Of a stretch of DNA of 64,000 nt, positions 6,905 to 15,979 are shown one piece after another. Positions within the stretch are counted from its first letter, which is position 1, and every line of letters starts with the position of its first letter. The position numbers and the translations under genes were made by a program. Below the pieces are notes generated by a model that was given only the letters and a program-made list of their open reading frames with translations, did no database searches and was not told where the DNA came from. Origin of the DNA: Salinibacter ruber DSM 13855 (lineage in GTDB: Bacteria; Bacteroidota; Rhodothermia; Rhodothermales; Salinibacteraceae); assembly GCF_000013045.1 (NCBI RefSeq), contig NC_007677.1, forward strand, positions 3,392,001 through 3,456,000. The letters are read 5' to 3'.

Positions 6905-9469
6905 TTACGCGTCCGCGTCCATTCGTGCCTTCGTAGTGTGGGTCGCGGGGGCATCGATCGGGTCCTCAGGCCAGTAGTGCTTCGGGTAGCGCCCCCGCAT
7001 GTCCTTCCGGACCTCGTGGTAGGTGCCCCGCCAGAACCCTTCGAGGTCCTGCGTGATCTGGACCGGGCGCTGGGCCGGCGACAGGAGATGAAGGGTTAGG
7101 GGCACGCGCCCGTCGGCAATGCGCGGGGTCTCGGTGCGCCCGAACAGTTCCTGGAGGCGCACCGCGAGGACGGGCGCCTCGGGATCGGAGTAGTCGATGG
7201 CCCGGTCAAACCCGCTGGGCACCGTGACGTGGGTGGGGGCCCACTCCTCCAGGCGGTCGCGCTGGTCGTAGGAGAGCGGATCGCGCAGGATTTGGGGGAG
7301 ATTGAGCTGCTGGAGGTCGTCGGCCCGCTTCAGGCCGTACAGGTGAGGGAGGAGCCAGTCCTCCAGCGTATCGAGCAGCGCCTCGTCGTGTGCGTCGGGC
7401 CAGTCGTCGCCGAGGTGGTGGTGCAGAAACTGAATGCGGTGCTGGAGCTGACGGGCGTGGTCGGTCCACGGCAACAGGCCCAGCCCCGCCTCCCGGATGC
7501 CCTCCACCAGCGCCTCGGCCACCGCCGTCGGGTCGGGCGCCTCGACGGGTCCCTCCGTGAGCGTGAGGGCGCCGAGCTGCTCGCGGCGCCGGGCCCGCAC
7601 CCGTTCCCGCTCGGCGTCCCACGCCACCCTCATTTCGGTCTCGATCTGGTCGCCGAAGTAGTCGACGATCTCGTCTTCCGAGAGGGGCGCGGCCAGGAAG
7701 ATGCGGTTCTCCTGCCGGCGGGCGTCCACGTGGGCCGCCACGAGGTAGTCGGCATCCGACAGCAGCTGGGGCCGCGGCAGCGTGGCGGCACGGCCGGTGC
7801 GGAGCCGGAAGCGCCCGCTCTGCCCCTCGCGCCGTTGCGCGAGGCGGTCCGGGTAGGCGAAGGCGGTCAGCAGGCCCGCCACCTCCACGTTGCCCTCAGC
7901 CTCCCGATCGACCCCGAGCTTCGCCCGCCAGTGGTCGGCCACCTTGCGGACGTGGCCGACGGCGCCGTAGGGGACCACGTAGCTGCGGGCGTGATTGGGG
8001 GTGGGCCGTTCGCCCCGGCGCAGGCGGTGGAGCGCCTCCAGTCGCAATCGGAGGTCCACGTCCGGCGCCTCGCCCTGCCCCTTGAAGATGTCGCGCTCGC
8101 TGAGCAGGGCCGCGAGGTCGCACGCCACGGCCCCGTGGCCCAGTGCCTGCGCATTGAGGAGCATGTGGGCGAGGCGGGGATGCAGCCCGAGCTCGGCCAT
8201 CTCGCGGCCGTGGTCGGTAATTGTGCCGTCGCGGTCGACGGCCCCGAGGCGTTGCAGGAGGGCCTGTGCCTGCTCGTAGGTGTCGTCGGGCGGCGGGTCG
8301 AGCCAGCGGAGCGCCGACGGGTCGGGCGTGCCCCACTTTGCCAGCTCCAGGGCGAGGGGCGCGAGGTCGGCGTTCTCGATCTCCGGCGCGGTGTGCGGGT
8401 CGAGGTGGTGCTGCGTGCGCTTCGTCCAGAGCCGGTAGCACGTGCCGGGGGCCACGCGCCCGGCCCGCCCCGTGCGCTGGTCGGCGGAGGCCTGCGAGAC
8501 GCGAACCGTCTCCAGGCGCGTCATGCCGGTCGTGGCATCGAACCGGGGCGCGCGGCGGAGGCCGCTGTCCACGACCACCCGGACGCCCTCGATGGTGAGG
8601 CTCGTCTCGGCGATGTCGGTGGCCAGGACGACCTTGCGCTCCCCGTCCGGGCTCGGCGCGATGGCCGCGTCCTGCTCGCCCGGCGGGAGGTTGCCGAAGA
8701 GGGGGTGCAGGGTCACGTCGCCGGGCACGTCGCCCTCCAGACGCGACTCGGTGCGCCGAATCTCGCCCGCGCCGGGCAGAAAGACGAGCACGTCCCCCTC
8801 GGTGTCACGGAGCACCTCTTGAACCATCGCCGCCACAGGGGGCGCGAGGCGGTCGCCCGGGCTGATCGGTTGGTCGGCGTAGTGCACCTCCACCGGGTAG
8901 CTGCGGCCCTCGCTCTGAATCAGGGGGGCATCGTCGACGAGGCCCGCGATGGGCCCGGTGTCGAGCGTGGCGCTCATGACGAGCACGCGCAGGTCGGGCC
9001 GGAAGACCTCGCGGGCCTGGAGCGCGAGGGCGAGCCCGAGGTCGGCCTGCAGGTTGCGCTCGTGGAACTCGTCGAACAGCACCGCCCCCACGCCCTCTAG
9101 CGCCGGATCGTCCTGCAGCATGCGCGTGAGCACCCCTTCCGTGACGACCTCAATGCGGGTCTGGGCGCTTACCCGTGTGTCCATACGCACCCGGTACCCC
9201 ACCGTCTCCCCGGCATCCTCGCCGAGCTGCCGGGCCATGTACTGCGCGGCGGAGCGGGCCGCCAGCCGCCGCGGCTCTAGCATGAGGAGCCGGTCGTCCC
9301 CGAGCCACGGCTCCCCCAGCAGGGCCAGCGGCACGCGAGTCGTCTTGCCCGCGCCCGTCGGGGCTTGAAGCACCGCCTCCGTCCGCTCACGGAGAGCGGC
9401 CGTCAGGTTCGGCAGCACATCGTCGATCGGAAGGTCCGGCATTCGCGTCCAGGGCGCCCGTTCAGACAT
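6905..9469 (-). CDS. hrpB: ATP-dependent RNA helicase HrpB (DEAH-box family)
   Basis: 854 residues, the usual HrpB length. It has Walker A PTGAGKTTRVPLALL near residue 43, the DEAH-type Walker B as DEFHER, motif III SATLDT, and C-terminal motif VI QRTGRAGRVAPGTCYRLW. The HrpB-specific C-terminal domain follows and ends with the conserved LLSPAQRPVQITQDLEGFW and YPKHYWPEDP. HrpB proteins are cytoplasmic RNA-dependent NTPases whose precise cellular role is poorly defined. The gene is alone on its strand, with a 265-bp gap before the downstream NusG-like gene. Start at the ATG ending at 9469; a second in-frame Met is ten codons further in. Confidence 0.95.
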   Translation of the reverse strand: MSERAPWTRMPDLPIDDVLPNLTAALRERTEAVLQAPTGAGKTTRVPLALLGEPWLGDDRLLMLEPRRLAARSAAQYMARQLGEDAGETVGYRVRMDTRVSAQTRIEVVTEGVLTRMLQDDPALEGVGAVLFDEFHERNLQADLGLALALQAREVFRPDLRVLVMSATLDTGPIAGLVDDAPLIQSEGRSYPVEVHYADQPISPGDRLAPPVAAMVQEVLRDTEGDVLVFLPGAGEIRRTESRLEGDVPGDVTLHPLFGNLPPGEQDAAIAPSPDGERKVVLATDIAETSLTIEGVRVVVDSGLRRAPRFDATTGMTRLETVRVSQASADQRTGRAGRVAPGTCYRLWTKRTQHHLDPHTAPEIENADLAPLALELAKWGTPDPSALRWLDPPPDDTYEQAQALLQRLGAVDRDGTITDHGREMAELGLHPRLAHMLLNAQALGHGAVACDLAALLSERDIFKGQGEAPDVDLRLRLEALHRLRRGERPTPNHARSYVVPYGAVGHVRKVADHWRAKLGVDREAEGNVEVAGLLTAFAYPDRLAQRREGQSGRFRLRTGRAATLPRPQLLSDADYLVAAHVDARRQENRIFLAAPLSEDEIVDYFGDQIETEMRVAWDAERERVRARRREQLGALTLTEGPVEAPDPTAVAEALVEGIREAGLGLLPWTDHARQLQHRIQFLHHHLGDDWPDAHDEALLDTLEDWLLPHLYGLKRADDLQQLNLPQILRDPLSYDQRDRLEEWAPTHVTVPSGFDRAIDYSDPEAPVLAVRLQELFGRTETPRIADGRVPLTLHLLSPAQRPVQITQDLEGFWRGTYHEVRKDMRGRYPKHYWPEDPIDAPATHTTKARMDADA

Positions 9470-9679
9470 TTACCGCAGGGCTTGTAGCCGCGGGCCGAGC
9501 GGCGGGTTTCAGCCCACGTGTCGTCCACGCGCTTCCGAAGAACGACATTTTCCCGCCTCGTGCCCGGCCCACGCAGCGGAACGAGGACGAGCCCCCGCCC
9601 GACGGAGCGGTTGCAGACTGGGAGAGACGCCCTCGCCTCCGCCTGTCACGCCTCCCGAAGCAGGGGGGTGGCTCGCCCC

Positions 9680-10339
9680 TCACGCCTGCTCCTCGTGCTG
9701 CCAATCCACGCGGAGCCCGGCTTCCTCGGCACGCACGTCAAGCGCCTCGACGTGGGGGATCACCGCCGTGGCCGCCGCGAGGGCATTGGGGGACGTTGAG
9801 GTTGACACCCCGAGGACCGAGGCGCCGGCTCGACGGGCCGACGCCACCCCCGCCGGGGCGTCTTCCAGCACGACGCAGCGCCCGGGATCGATGCCCAGCC
9901 CTGTCGCGGCCTGCTGGTACGGCTCGGGAGCCGGCTTGCCCTGCTCCACGTCGTCGGCCGTCACAAACACCTCCGGCTCCGGGAGGCCGACGTGCGTCAT
10001 CCGCGCAGTGGCCGTGCGGTGGCGCCCACTGGTCGCAATGGCCCACCGGTCCTCCGGCAGGCGGTCGAGGAGCGCCTTCGCCCCGTCGAATGCCTCCACT
10101 CCCTCCGTATCGGCGGCCATCTCGTCCCCCAGCCGGTCGATCTCGGCCTCGGGATCGAGGTGGGGGGCCACCTCTTCGATCACCTCGATCGCCGGGCGCC
10201 CCGTCTGGACGGCCTCGACCTCCTCGAACGGGATGCCCCGCTCCTCCGCCCAGCGCTTCCACCGCCGCGTGATGACCGCGTCGGAGTCGACGAGCACACC
10301 GTCGAGATCAAAAATGATGGCGTCACACAAGAGGGCCAT
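9680..10339 (-). CDS. HAD-superfamily phosphatase/phosphoglucomutase-like protein
   Basis: 219 residues from the ATG ending at 10339, which puts the catalytic motif I DLDGVLVDS right at the N-terminus (IIFDLDGVL). Motif II is IATSGR, motif III is the Lys in EQGKPAPEPY, and motif IV is VVLEDAPAGV. The cap is the small helical subfamily I type. These features match beta-phosphoglucomutase/phosphoglycolate-phosphatase-like enzymes (HAD IA, variant 3), which hydrolyse or transfer phosphate on small sugars. The substrate cannot be assigned. It is divergent from the metalloprotease gene. An upstream in-frame start would add 18 residues without pattern. Confidence 0.85.
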   Translation of the reverse strand: MALLCDAIIFDLDGVLVDSDAVITRRWKRWAEERGIPFEEVEAVQTGRPAIEVIEEVAPHLDPEAEIDRLGDEMAADTEGVEAFDGAKALLDRLPEDRWAIATSGRHRTATARMTHVGLPEPEVFVTADDVEQGKPAPEPYQQAATGLGIDPGRCVVLEDAPAGVASARRAGASVLGVSTSTSPNALAAATAVIPHVEALDVRAEEAGLRVDWQHEEQA

Positions 10340-10689
10340 GGGACCGGCGGCGTTGGAGGGACAATTGACATCTGCGGGCACGAGTGGCAGCAAGTTTTCA
10401 AACTCCGTCTGTGGGGCCGGGTTCAGTTTGGGGCGGGCTGAAAGGGCTTTCTACGAGCGCACTTCACAGGCGCTTTGCCCGCCCCTTTTGCGCCGCTCGA
10501 CACGGTCCCCGTTCCCACTCATCCCTCCTGCGTGCGATTCACGGCAGCGCACCGCTCGGCGTTTGCTTTCGTCGGCTGAGAGTCGCTTTATGTGATCGGC
10601 TCAGGTCGTTCTTCAACGAGCCGGGGCCGCCACCTCGGAACGACGGCCCTTCGTTTTCTCTGTACGCCCTTCCTCCCCCCTGTAGCGCC
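10340..10689. promoter_or_regulatory. Divergent intergenic region with large inverted repeat
   Basis: This 350-bp gap separates two divergent genes and should hold both promoters. I see no coding pattern. A 9-bp perfect inverted repeat, GGGGCGGGC at 10430-10438 and GCCCGCCCC at 10477-10485, encloses a second stem, AGCGC 10456-10460 with GCGCT 10470-10474. The right arm is followed by TTTT on the plus strand. It could be a structured leader or a terminator-like block between the two transcription units. Confidence 0.4.
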
Positions 10690-13203
10690 ATGTCTTCCAC
10701 ATTCTCCGCCCGCGGCCCACTGCTCACCGCCGCGGTCCTGCTGGTCGGCCTCCTCGCAGGCTGCGCAAGCTCTCAGTCCGCGACCGCTCCCTCCCCGGAC
10801 GACTCGGGACAGGCCCAATCGCCGGCCCAGAACGAGACGGGGGAAAACGGCCTCAAACCCTTCGGCGACGTCGTCCCCGATACGGCCCGGACCGACCCCG
10901 GATTGCTCACGACGCACCGCTTCGACGGCAAGCTGTACGTCGAGATTCCCGACTCGCTGATCGGGCGGGAGCTGCTCATGGTCTCGCGGGCGGCCCAGAC
11001 ACCCGACGGCTTCGGCTACGGGGGGGAGAAGACCGCCACCCAGGTGCTGCGCTGGCAGCGCCGTGGCGACCAGCTCTACCTGCGGGTCGTGAGCCACGAG
11101 GACATGGCCCAGGAGGACGACCCTGTCTACCAGGCCGTCCAGAACTCGAACCTGGAGCCCATCATCCAGTCGTTCTCCATCGAGGCCCTCAACGAGGATT
11201 CGACCGGGGTCGTGGCGGAGGTCACGGACCTGTTCACCTCCGACGTACCCTCCCTGGGCATTCCGAGCGCGGCGCGGGAGGAATATCGGGTCCGCCGGCT
11301 CGACGGGGATCGGACCTACATCAAGGGCGTCGAGAGCTTCCCGGAAAACACGGACATCGAGGCCGTCCTGACGTACCAGGCCGAAAACCCTCCGTCCAAC
11401 GCCTCGACGAAAACCCTGACGGTGTCGATGAACCACTCGATGGTGCTGCTGCCGAAGGAGCCGATGCAGCCCCGTCTCTGTGACGACCGGGTGGGGTACT
11501 TCAGCGTCGAGCGGGTCAACTACAGCTCCGACGAACAGCGGGCGACCGAGGCATGCTTCATCACGCGCTGGAAGCTGGAGCCGAAGGACCCGGAGGCGTA
11601 CGCCCGCGGCGAGCTCGTGGAGCCGAAAGAGCCGATCGTGTACTACATCGATCCGGCAACCCCCAAGAAGTGGCGCCCCTACCTCAAGCAGGGGGTGGAG
11701 GCCTGGCAGTCGACCTTCCGCGAGGCCGGCTTCAAGAACGCAATCATCGCGAAGGACCCGCCGAGTGCCGAGGAGGACTCCACCTTCGACCCGGACGACA
11801 TTCGCTACTCCACGATTCGCTACTTCGCCTCGGAGGTCCAGAACGCATACGGACCGCACGTGCACGACCCCCGCTCCGGGGAGATCCTGGAGAGCGACAT
11901 CGGCTGGTACCACAACGTGATGAACCTGCTGCGCAACTGGTACTTCGTGCAGACGGCAGCGGTCAACCCGGAGGCGCGGAAGCCGGTGTTCTCGACGGAG
12001 GTCATGGGGAAGCTTGTGCGCTTCGTCGCGGCCCACGAGGTGGGCCACACGCTGGGCCTGCCCCACAACATGGGCTCCAGCAACGCCGTCCCGGTCGACT
12101 CCCTCCGCTCGCCCTCCTACACGGCGGACCACGGCACCGCCCCCTCCATCATGGACTACGCCCGGTTCAACTACGTGGCCCAGCCGGGCGACGGCGTGGA
12201 GAATTTCCTGCCCCGGATTGGCACCTATGACGAGTGGGCCGTGCGGTGGGGCTATACGAAACGCCCGACGGGCTCGCCCGAGGAACAGGCCCAGACGCTC
12301 GACGAGATGATTCTGGAGCACACCGACGACCCGCGCTACTTCTTCGGGGCCTCCGGCTCCATCGACCCGCGCTCCCAGTCCGAAGACCTGGGCCGAGACG
12401 CAATGGAGGCCAGTCGGCTCGGCATCGCGAACCTGAAGCGCATCCTCCCCAACCTCATCCAGTGGACGAGTCGGGACGGGGAGGGCTACGCCACCCTGGA
12501 AGAGCTGTACGGGGCGGTGGTGAACCAGTGGCGCCGCTACATGGGCCACGTCAGTCAGCATCTCGGCGGTGTGCACGAGACGCCGAAGACGTACGGACAG
12601 GAGGGGCCGGTGTACGAGCCCGTCTCGGCCACGGATCAGGAACGGGCGGTGGACTTCCTCCTGACCCACGCGTTCGAGACGCCCACGTGGATGGTGGAGG
12701 CCGACGTGCTGCGTCGCATCGAGCACGCCGGGGCGCTGGAGCGCGTGCGGGAGGCGCAGGTGGGCGTCCTCGACGGCGTGCTCGACCCGGAGCGCATGGC
12801 CCGCATGCTGGAGGCGGAGGCCATGAGCGAGGACGACGTCTACGGCGTCGGCGACCTGTTCGGGGACCTGCGGGGCGGCGTCTGGGCCGAGCTCGAATCC
12901 GGCTCCGTCATCGACCCGTACCGCCGCAACCTGCAGCGCGGCTACCTGGAGCGGCTCGATTACCTCATGACCGCGGAGGTGGAGGCCCCGCCGCCCGAAT
13001 ACCAGCAGTACATCGACTACACGCCGGTCGACGTGAGCCAGTCGGACATCCGGCCGTACGTCCGGGCGGAGCTTAAGACGCTGCGGGACGACGTCCAGCA
13101 GGGCCTCCGCCGCACGACCGACGAGACGACCGAAATGCACCTGCAGGACGTGCTCGCCCGGATCGACCAGACCCTCAACGGAACCGAGGACGCCGACGCA
13201 TAG
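10690..13203 (+). CDS. Zinc-dependent metalloprotease lipoprotein (DUF5117/DUF5118 type)
   Basis: 837 residues from the ATG at 10690, chosen because it opens a lipoprotein signal peptide (MSSTFSARG, hydrophobic run, lipobox LLAGC). The N-terminal half has the DUF5118/DUF5117 arrangement (LLTTHRFDGKLYVEIPDSLIGRELLMVSRAA). The catalytic motif HEVGHTLGLPHN is a metzincin-like HExxHxxG zinc site, followed by SIMDYARFNYVAQPGD with the Met-turn. A DUF4953-like C-terminal region follows. It is probably a periplasm- or surface-facing peptidase anchored by lipid; its substrate is unknown. Bacteroidota carry many paralogs. Transcribed alone, convergent with the MlaC-like gene and separated from it by a hairpin. 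Confidence 0.9.
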   Translation: MSSTFSARGPLLTAAVLLVGLLAGCASSQSATAPSPDDSGQAQSPAQNETGENGLKPFGDVVPDTARTDPGLLTTHRFDGKLYVEIPDSLIGRELLMVSRAAQTPDGFGYGGEKTATQVLRWQRRGDQLYLRVVSHEDMAQEDDPVYQAVQNSNLEPIIQSFSIEALNEDSTGVVAEVTDLFTSDVPSLGIPSAAREEYRVRRLDGDRTYIKGVESFPENTDIEAVLTYQAENPPSNASTKTLTVSMNHSMVLLPKEPMQPRLCDDRVGYFSVERVNYSSDEQRATEACFITRWKLEPKDPEAYARGELVEPKEPIVYYIDPATPKKWRPYLKQGVEAWQSTFREAGFKNAIIAKDPPSAEEDSTFDPDDIRYSTIRYFASEVQNAYGPHVHDPRSGEILESDIGWYHNVMNLLRNWYFVQTAAVNPEARKPVFSTEVMGKLVRFVAAHEVGHTLGLPHNMGSSNAVPVDSLRSPSYTADHGTAPSIMDYARFNYVAQPGDGVENFLPRIGTYDEWAVRWGYTKRPTGSPEEQAQTLDEMILEHTDDPRYFFGASGSIDPRSQSEDLGRDAMEASRLGIANLKRILPNLIQWTSRDGEGYATLEELYGAVVNQWRRYMGHVSQHLGGVHETPKTYGQEGPVYEPVSATDQERAVDFLLTHAFETPTWMVEADVLRRIEHAGALERVREAQVGVLDGVLDPERMARMLEAEAMSEDDVYGVGDLFGDLRGGVWAELESGSVIDPYRRNLQRGYLERLDYLMTAEVEAPPPEYQQYIDYTPVDVSQSDIRPYVRAELKTLRDDVQQGLRRTTDETTEMHLQDVLARIDQTLNGTEDADA

Positions 13204-13215
13204 CCCCTGCGCAGA

Positions 13216-13261
13216 GCCACGCCCGGCGCGCCCCGACCGTCGCCTCCGCGCCCGGCGTGGC
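13216..13261. terminator. Hairpin between convergent genes, possible bidirectional terminator
   Basis: A 15-bp stem with one mismatch is formed by GCCACGCCCGGCGCG (13216-13230) and CGCGCCCGGCGTGGC (13247-13261), with a 16-base loop. It lies between the stop of the metalloprotease and the stop of the MlaC-like gene. No U-run is present on either strand, so termination by the stem alone is uncertain. Confidence 0.5.
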
Positions 13262-13278
13262 GCTCGGGGCCGTTGGGG

Positions 13279-13914
13279 CTAGCGCCCGGTCTCAGAGGTG
13301 TCGGTCACTTCGTCGCGCTTCTTGCGGAGGCTTTTCATGAGGGAGTCGAAGCCCCGCTTCCGGACGACCGTCTGGAACGAGCGGGCGTAGCCCTCCACGG
13401 TGCTCACCCCGTCGATGATGATGTCCTCCGCCCGCCACTCGTCCTCGCGGCGCTCCAGCACGTACTCGACGGCCGTGGTGCGGCCTTCATACGTCGTTTG
13501 GGTGCGCACGAAGGCACTGTCGCGCTGTACGTCAATCTGGTCGTAGGTGACCGCGGAATTGTACACTCCGAGGTCGCCCATCGATTGCGCGCGCACCACC
13601 TCGCGAAAGACGGAGACGAACTCGTCCCGCTGGTCCTCCCCTAGGTCCTCCCAGTGTGGCCCGAGGGCCCGCTGGCCCATCACCCGAAAGTCGATCACGC
13701 CGTTGACCAGCTCCTTCAGCTGGGCGCGCTGCTCGGCGGTATAGTCGTCCGTCTCGCCGAGGATGGACTTGATTTCTTGGTCGCGTTGCTCCAGCATTTG
13801 CCGAATCTCGGCCGCTGTGGCGCTTTCCCCCTGCCCGAACGCCGTCGGGGCGCCCCCGCTCAGAAGCAGCAGGACGGTAAACAGGACGGAGAGGGATCGG
13901 CGAAGACGTGTCAT
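13279..13914 (-). CDS. MlaC/Ttg2D-like periplasmic phospholipid-binding protein
   Basis: 211 residues with a cleavable signal peptide (MTRLRRSLSVLFTVLLLLSGGAPTAFGQ cut by eye after FGQ). The mature part matches the MlaC fold: YTAEQRAQLKELVNGVIDFRVMGQRALGPHW, then DEFVSVFREVVRAQ, VEYVLERREDEWRAEDIIIDGVS and the C-terminal FQTVVRKRGFDSLMKSLRKKRDE. MlaC proteins carry phospholipids between the outer-membrane and inner-membrane parts of the Mla transporter. No mlaBDEF genes are present here. It lies 108 bp downstream of the TolC-type gene on the same strand, so the two are probably co-transcribed and may serve one envelope transport system. Confidence 0.85.
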   Translation of the reverse strand: MTRLRRSLSVLFTVLLLLSGGAPTAFGQGESATAAEIRQMLEQRDQEIKSILGETDDYTAEQRAQLKELVNGVIDFRVMGQRALGPHWEDLGEDQRDEFVSVFREVVRAQSMGDLGVYNSAVTYDQIDVQRDSAFVRTQTTYEGRTTAVEYVLERREDEWRAEDIIIDGVSTVEGYARSFQTVVRKRGFDSLMKSLRKKRDEVTDTSETGR

Positions 13915-14022
13915 GGCGTAGCGTCGATGATGGATAGAACTGTGCGACGAAACCCTATGTGCGTTCGTGGGGAGCGGGTGCGGTGGATCGCTGGGACGGC
14001 TCGTGCACCGGTCCGGTCCCGG

Positions 14023-15489
14023 CTATTCCCGATCATCTCTGGTCTCAAGAAGCGTACCGCTCCGCGCCCGGTCGGCGAGCGTGCCGGTGGCGCGCAGGAG
14101 ATCGAGCACGGCCACGTTGTACCGCCGCACCGCCCGGAGGTACTGTGCCTGCGCCTGCAGGTCGGCCCGCACGGCCTTCACCAGGTCCTCGGTGTTTCCC
14201 AGGTCGAGGTCGAAGTTGACCTGCTCGGTCCGGAGCCACTCGCCGGCGATGGTGGTGGAACGGTCGCGGGACTCGACGGCCGCCTTGGCGGTGAGGAGCG
14301 AGCGGTAGGCCTCCTCCACCTCGAACCGCACGAGCTGCTCGGCCGCGGTGCGCTGGTACTGCACCGCGTCGAGCTCCGCCTCCGCCTGCTCCACCCGGGC
14401 CCGCGTCTGCCCGAAGTTGAGGTTCTGCTGGATGCCGATGCCGCTGCGCGTGCCCGTCCCCATGAACGAGTCGCCCACGAAGGCGTTGTCGGGGTTCGGT
14501 CGCTCCGGGAGGGTGATGCTCTGGGACAGGGTGGCCTGCACGCCGATCGTGGGGTAGTAGTCGGACCGGGCCACGTCTACGAGCGCCCGGCGCGCCTCCA
14601 CGCCCGCCTCGGCCTGCTCCACCTCCGGGCGGTTCTGCAGGGCCCGCCCGATGTAGTAGTCGAGCGAGTCGGGGTGGATGGCGAACGAGAGGGGCTGCAG
14701 CTCGTCGGCTGCCGGCTCCACCCACATCCGATCCGAGAGGAAGAGCTGGCGCCGCAGGGCCGAGCGGGCCGTCTTCTGATTCTGCTCGATCTCGACGATG
14801 CGGCGCTTGGTTTCCTCCTCGGTCAGGCGCGTCTGGAAGAGGTCCGACTGGCTCACGCCCTCGTCCCCTTCGTCGAGCAGGCGGTTGATCTCCCGCTTCG
14901 CCCGGTCGATGACCTCCTGGGTCCGGTCGGCGAGGCGGTCGAGGGCCTCCGTGAGAATCAACCCGTAGTAGGTTTCGCCCGCCCGGACCGCCACCTCCAG
15001 GGCCTTCTGCTCCACACGGGCGGCCTCCACGTCGACCCCGCGCCGGGCCGCCTCGATGGAGCCCGACAGCTCGCCCCAGGTCCAGAGGGGCTGCTGGACC
15101 GCAATCTCAAACCGACTGAACGGGCGGAGGGCGCCGGGCGACCAGTCGTTGGTCACGCCGGGCTGCAGGTACAGCCGGTCCCCCGAAACCCCGTCGGGGA
15201 CGTTGTCCAGTCCCGGCGCGAACGAGTGGGCCGTGCTCAGCGAGACGTCGGTCAGGAACCGGTTGGCACGGGCCTCCTCGCTCCGGGCCGTGGCGAACTG
15301 CTTCTGGGCCTGGCGCTGGTCCACCTCCGGGCTCTCCTCCAGGGCGCGGACGACCGTTTCCGTGAGGCCCACCTCCACGGTGTCCATGGGGGCGGGGGGG
15401 CCGGGCTGGGCCGCGGCGGGCCCGGCTCCAGGCAGGAACCCGGCGAGGGCGACGGCCCCGAGCAAACGAGCAAAGACGGACACGGTCAT
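14023..15489 (-). CDS. TolC-family outer-membrane efflux protein
   Basis: 488 residues from the ATG ending at 15489, which opens a signal peptide (MTVSVFARLLGAVALAGFLPG...AQP). Two repeated halves carry the long heptad helices and beta strands of outer-membrane efflux proteins (PF02321), for example LYLQPGVTNDWSPGALRPFSRFEIAVQQPLW cut between the strands, and the second-half start NRPEVEQAEAGVEARRALV. The trimer forms an outer-membrane barrel and periplasmic tunnel for a type I or RND pump. No inner-membrane pump or adaptor is beside it; the MlaC-like gene follows. An in-frame start 50 codons upstream adds a region with no signal-peptide logic. Confidence 0.88.
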   Translation of the reverse strand: MTVSVFARLLGAVALAGFLPGAGPAAAQPGPPAPMDTVEVGLTETVVRALEESPEVDQRQAQKQFATARSEEARANRFLTDVSLSTAHSFAPGLDNVPDGVSGDRLYLQPGVTNDWSPGALRPFSRFEIAVQQPLWTWGELSGSIEAARRGVDVEAARVEQKALEVAVRAGETYYGLILTEALDRLADRTQEVIDRAKREINRLLDEGDEGVSQSDLFQTRLTEEETKRRIVEIEQNQKTARSALRRQLFLSDRMWVEPAADELQPLSFAIHPDSLDYYIGRALQNRPEVEQAEAGVEARRALVDVARSDYYPTIGVQATLSQSITLPERPNPDNAFVGDSFMGTGTRSGIGIQQNLNFGQTRARVEQAEAELDAVQYQRTAAEQLVRFEVEEAYRSLLTAKAAVESRDRSTTIAGEWLRTEQVNFDLDLGNTEDLVKAVRADLQAQAQYLRAVRRYNVAVLDLLRATGTLADRARSGTLLETRDDRE

Positions 15490-15667
15490 TCCGGAGGGAC
15501 CAGGGTTGCGTGCGGGAGAACACCGATCATGTAGGCGACGAGCCTTGACGACAACAGGGCCGCCCGCTGCCGGACGAAGGTAACGCCCCGGCGGCCCCGG
15601 CACACGATGACACGCCCGGCGTAGGAGAGACAAACTCACACTCCCCCCTGATTATTTCGCCGTCCCC

Positions 15668-15958
15668 ATGCCCGCCGACGGCCCCCGGCCCCTCGGAGAG
15701 GTTCTCAAGGAAGTCATCGACGAGCTCGGCGTTCAGGAGGAGGTCGACGAGGCCCGCGTCGTCGAGACGTGGGCGAGCCTCGCGGGGGAGAAGATCAACA
15801 GCGTGACCGAGTCGGCCTGGATGAAGGGCTCGACGCTGTACGTGAAGATCACCTCGGCCGCCTGGCGTCAAGAGTTGCACATGAACCGGCGCAAGTGGCG
15901 CGATCGCCTCAACGGCGCGCTCGAGGCCGAACTGGTCGACGAGATCGTGTTCCGGTGA
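15668..15958 (+). CDS. DUF721/DciA-like protein
   Basis: 96 residues, starting MPADGPRPLGEVLKEVIDELGV, matching the DUF721 domain: helix with LGEVLKE, then VVETWASLAGEKINSVTESAWMKG, TLYVKITSAAWRQELHMNR and the end strand LVDEIVFR. DUF721 members include DciA, the loader or partner of replicative helicase DnaB in many bacteria that lack DnaC. The single-domain short form here is typical of Bacteroidota. It is convergent with fabF, 21 bp apart. Confidence 0.85.
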   Translation: MPADGPRPLGEVLKEVIDELGVQEEVDEARVVETWASLAGEKINSVTESAWMKGSTLYVKITSAAWRQELHMNRRKWRDRLNGALEAELVDEIVFR

Positions 15959-15979
15959 GGGGCCCGACTGCCCCCGTCG

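Noticed and set aside
7229-9100. Long plus-strand frame over hrpB
   Set aside because: Antisense shadow of a well-supported helicase; no motif.
10588-13140. 850-codon minus-strand frame over the metalloprotease
   Set aside because: Antisense shadow; Val/His/Leu/Arg-rich composition without domains.
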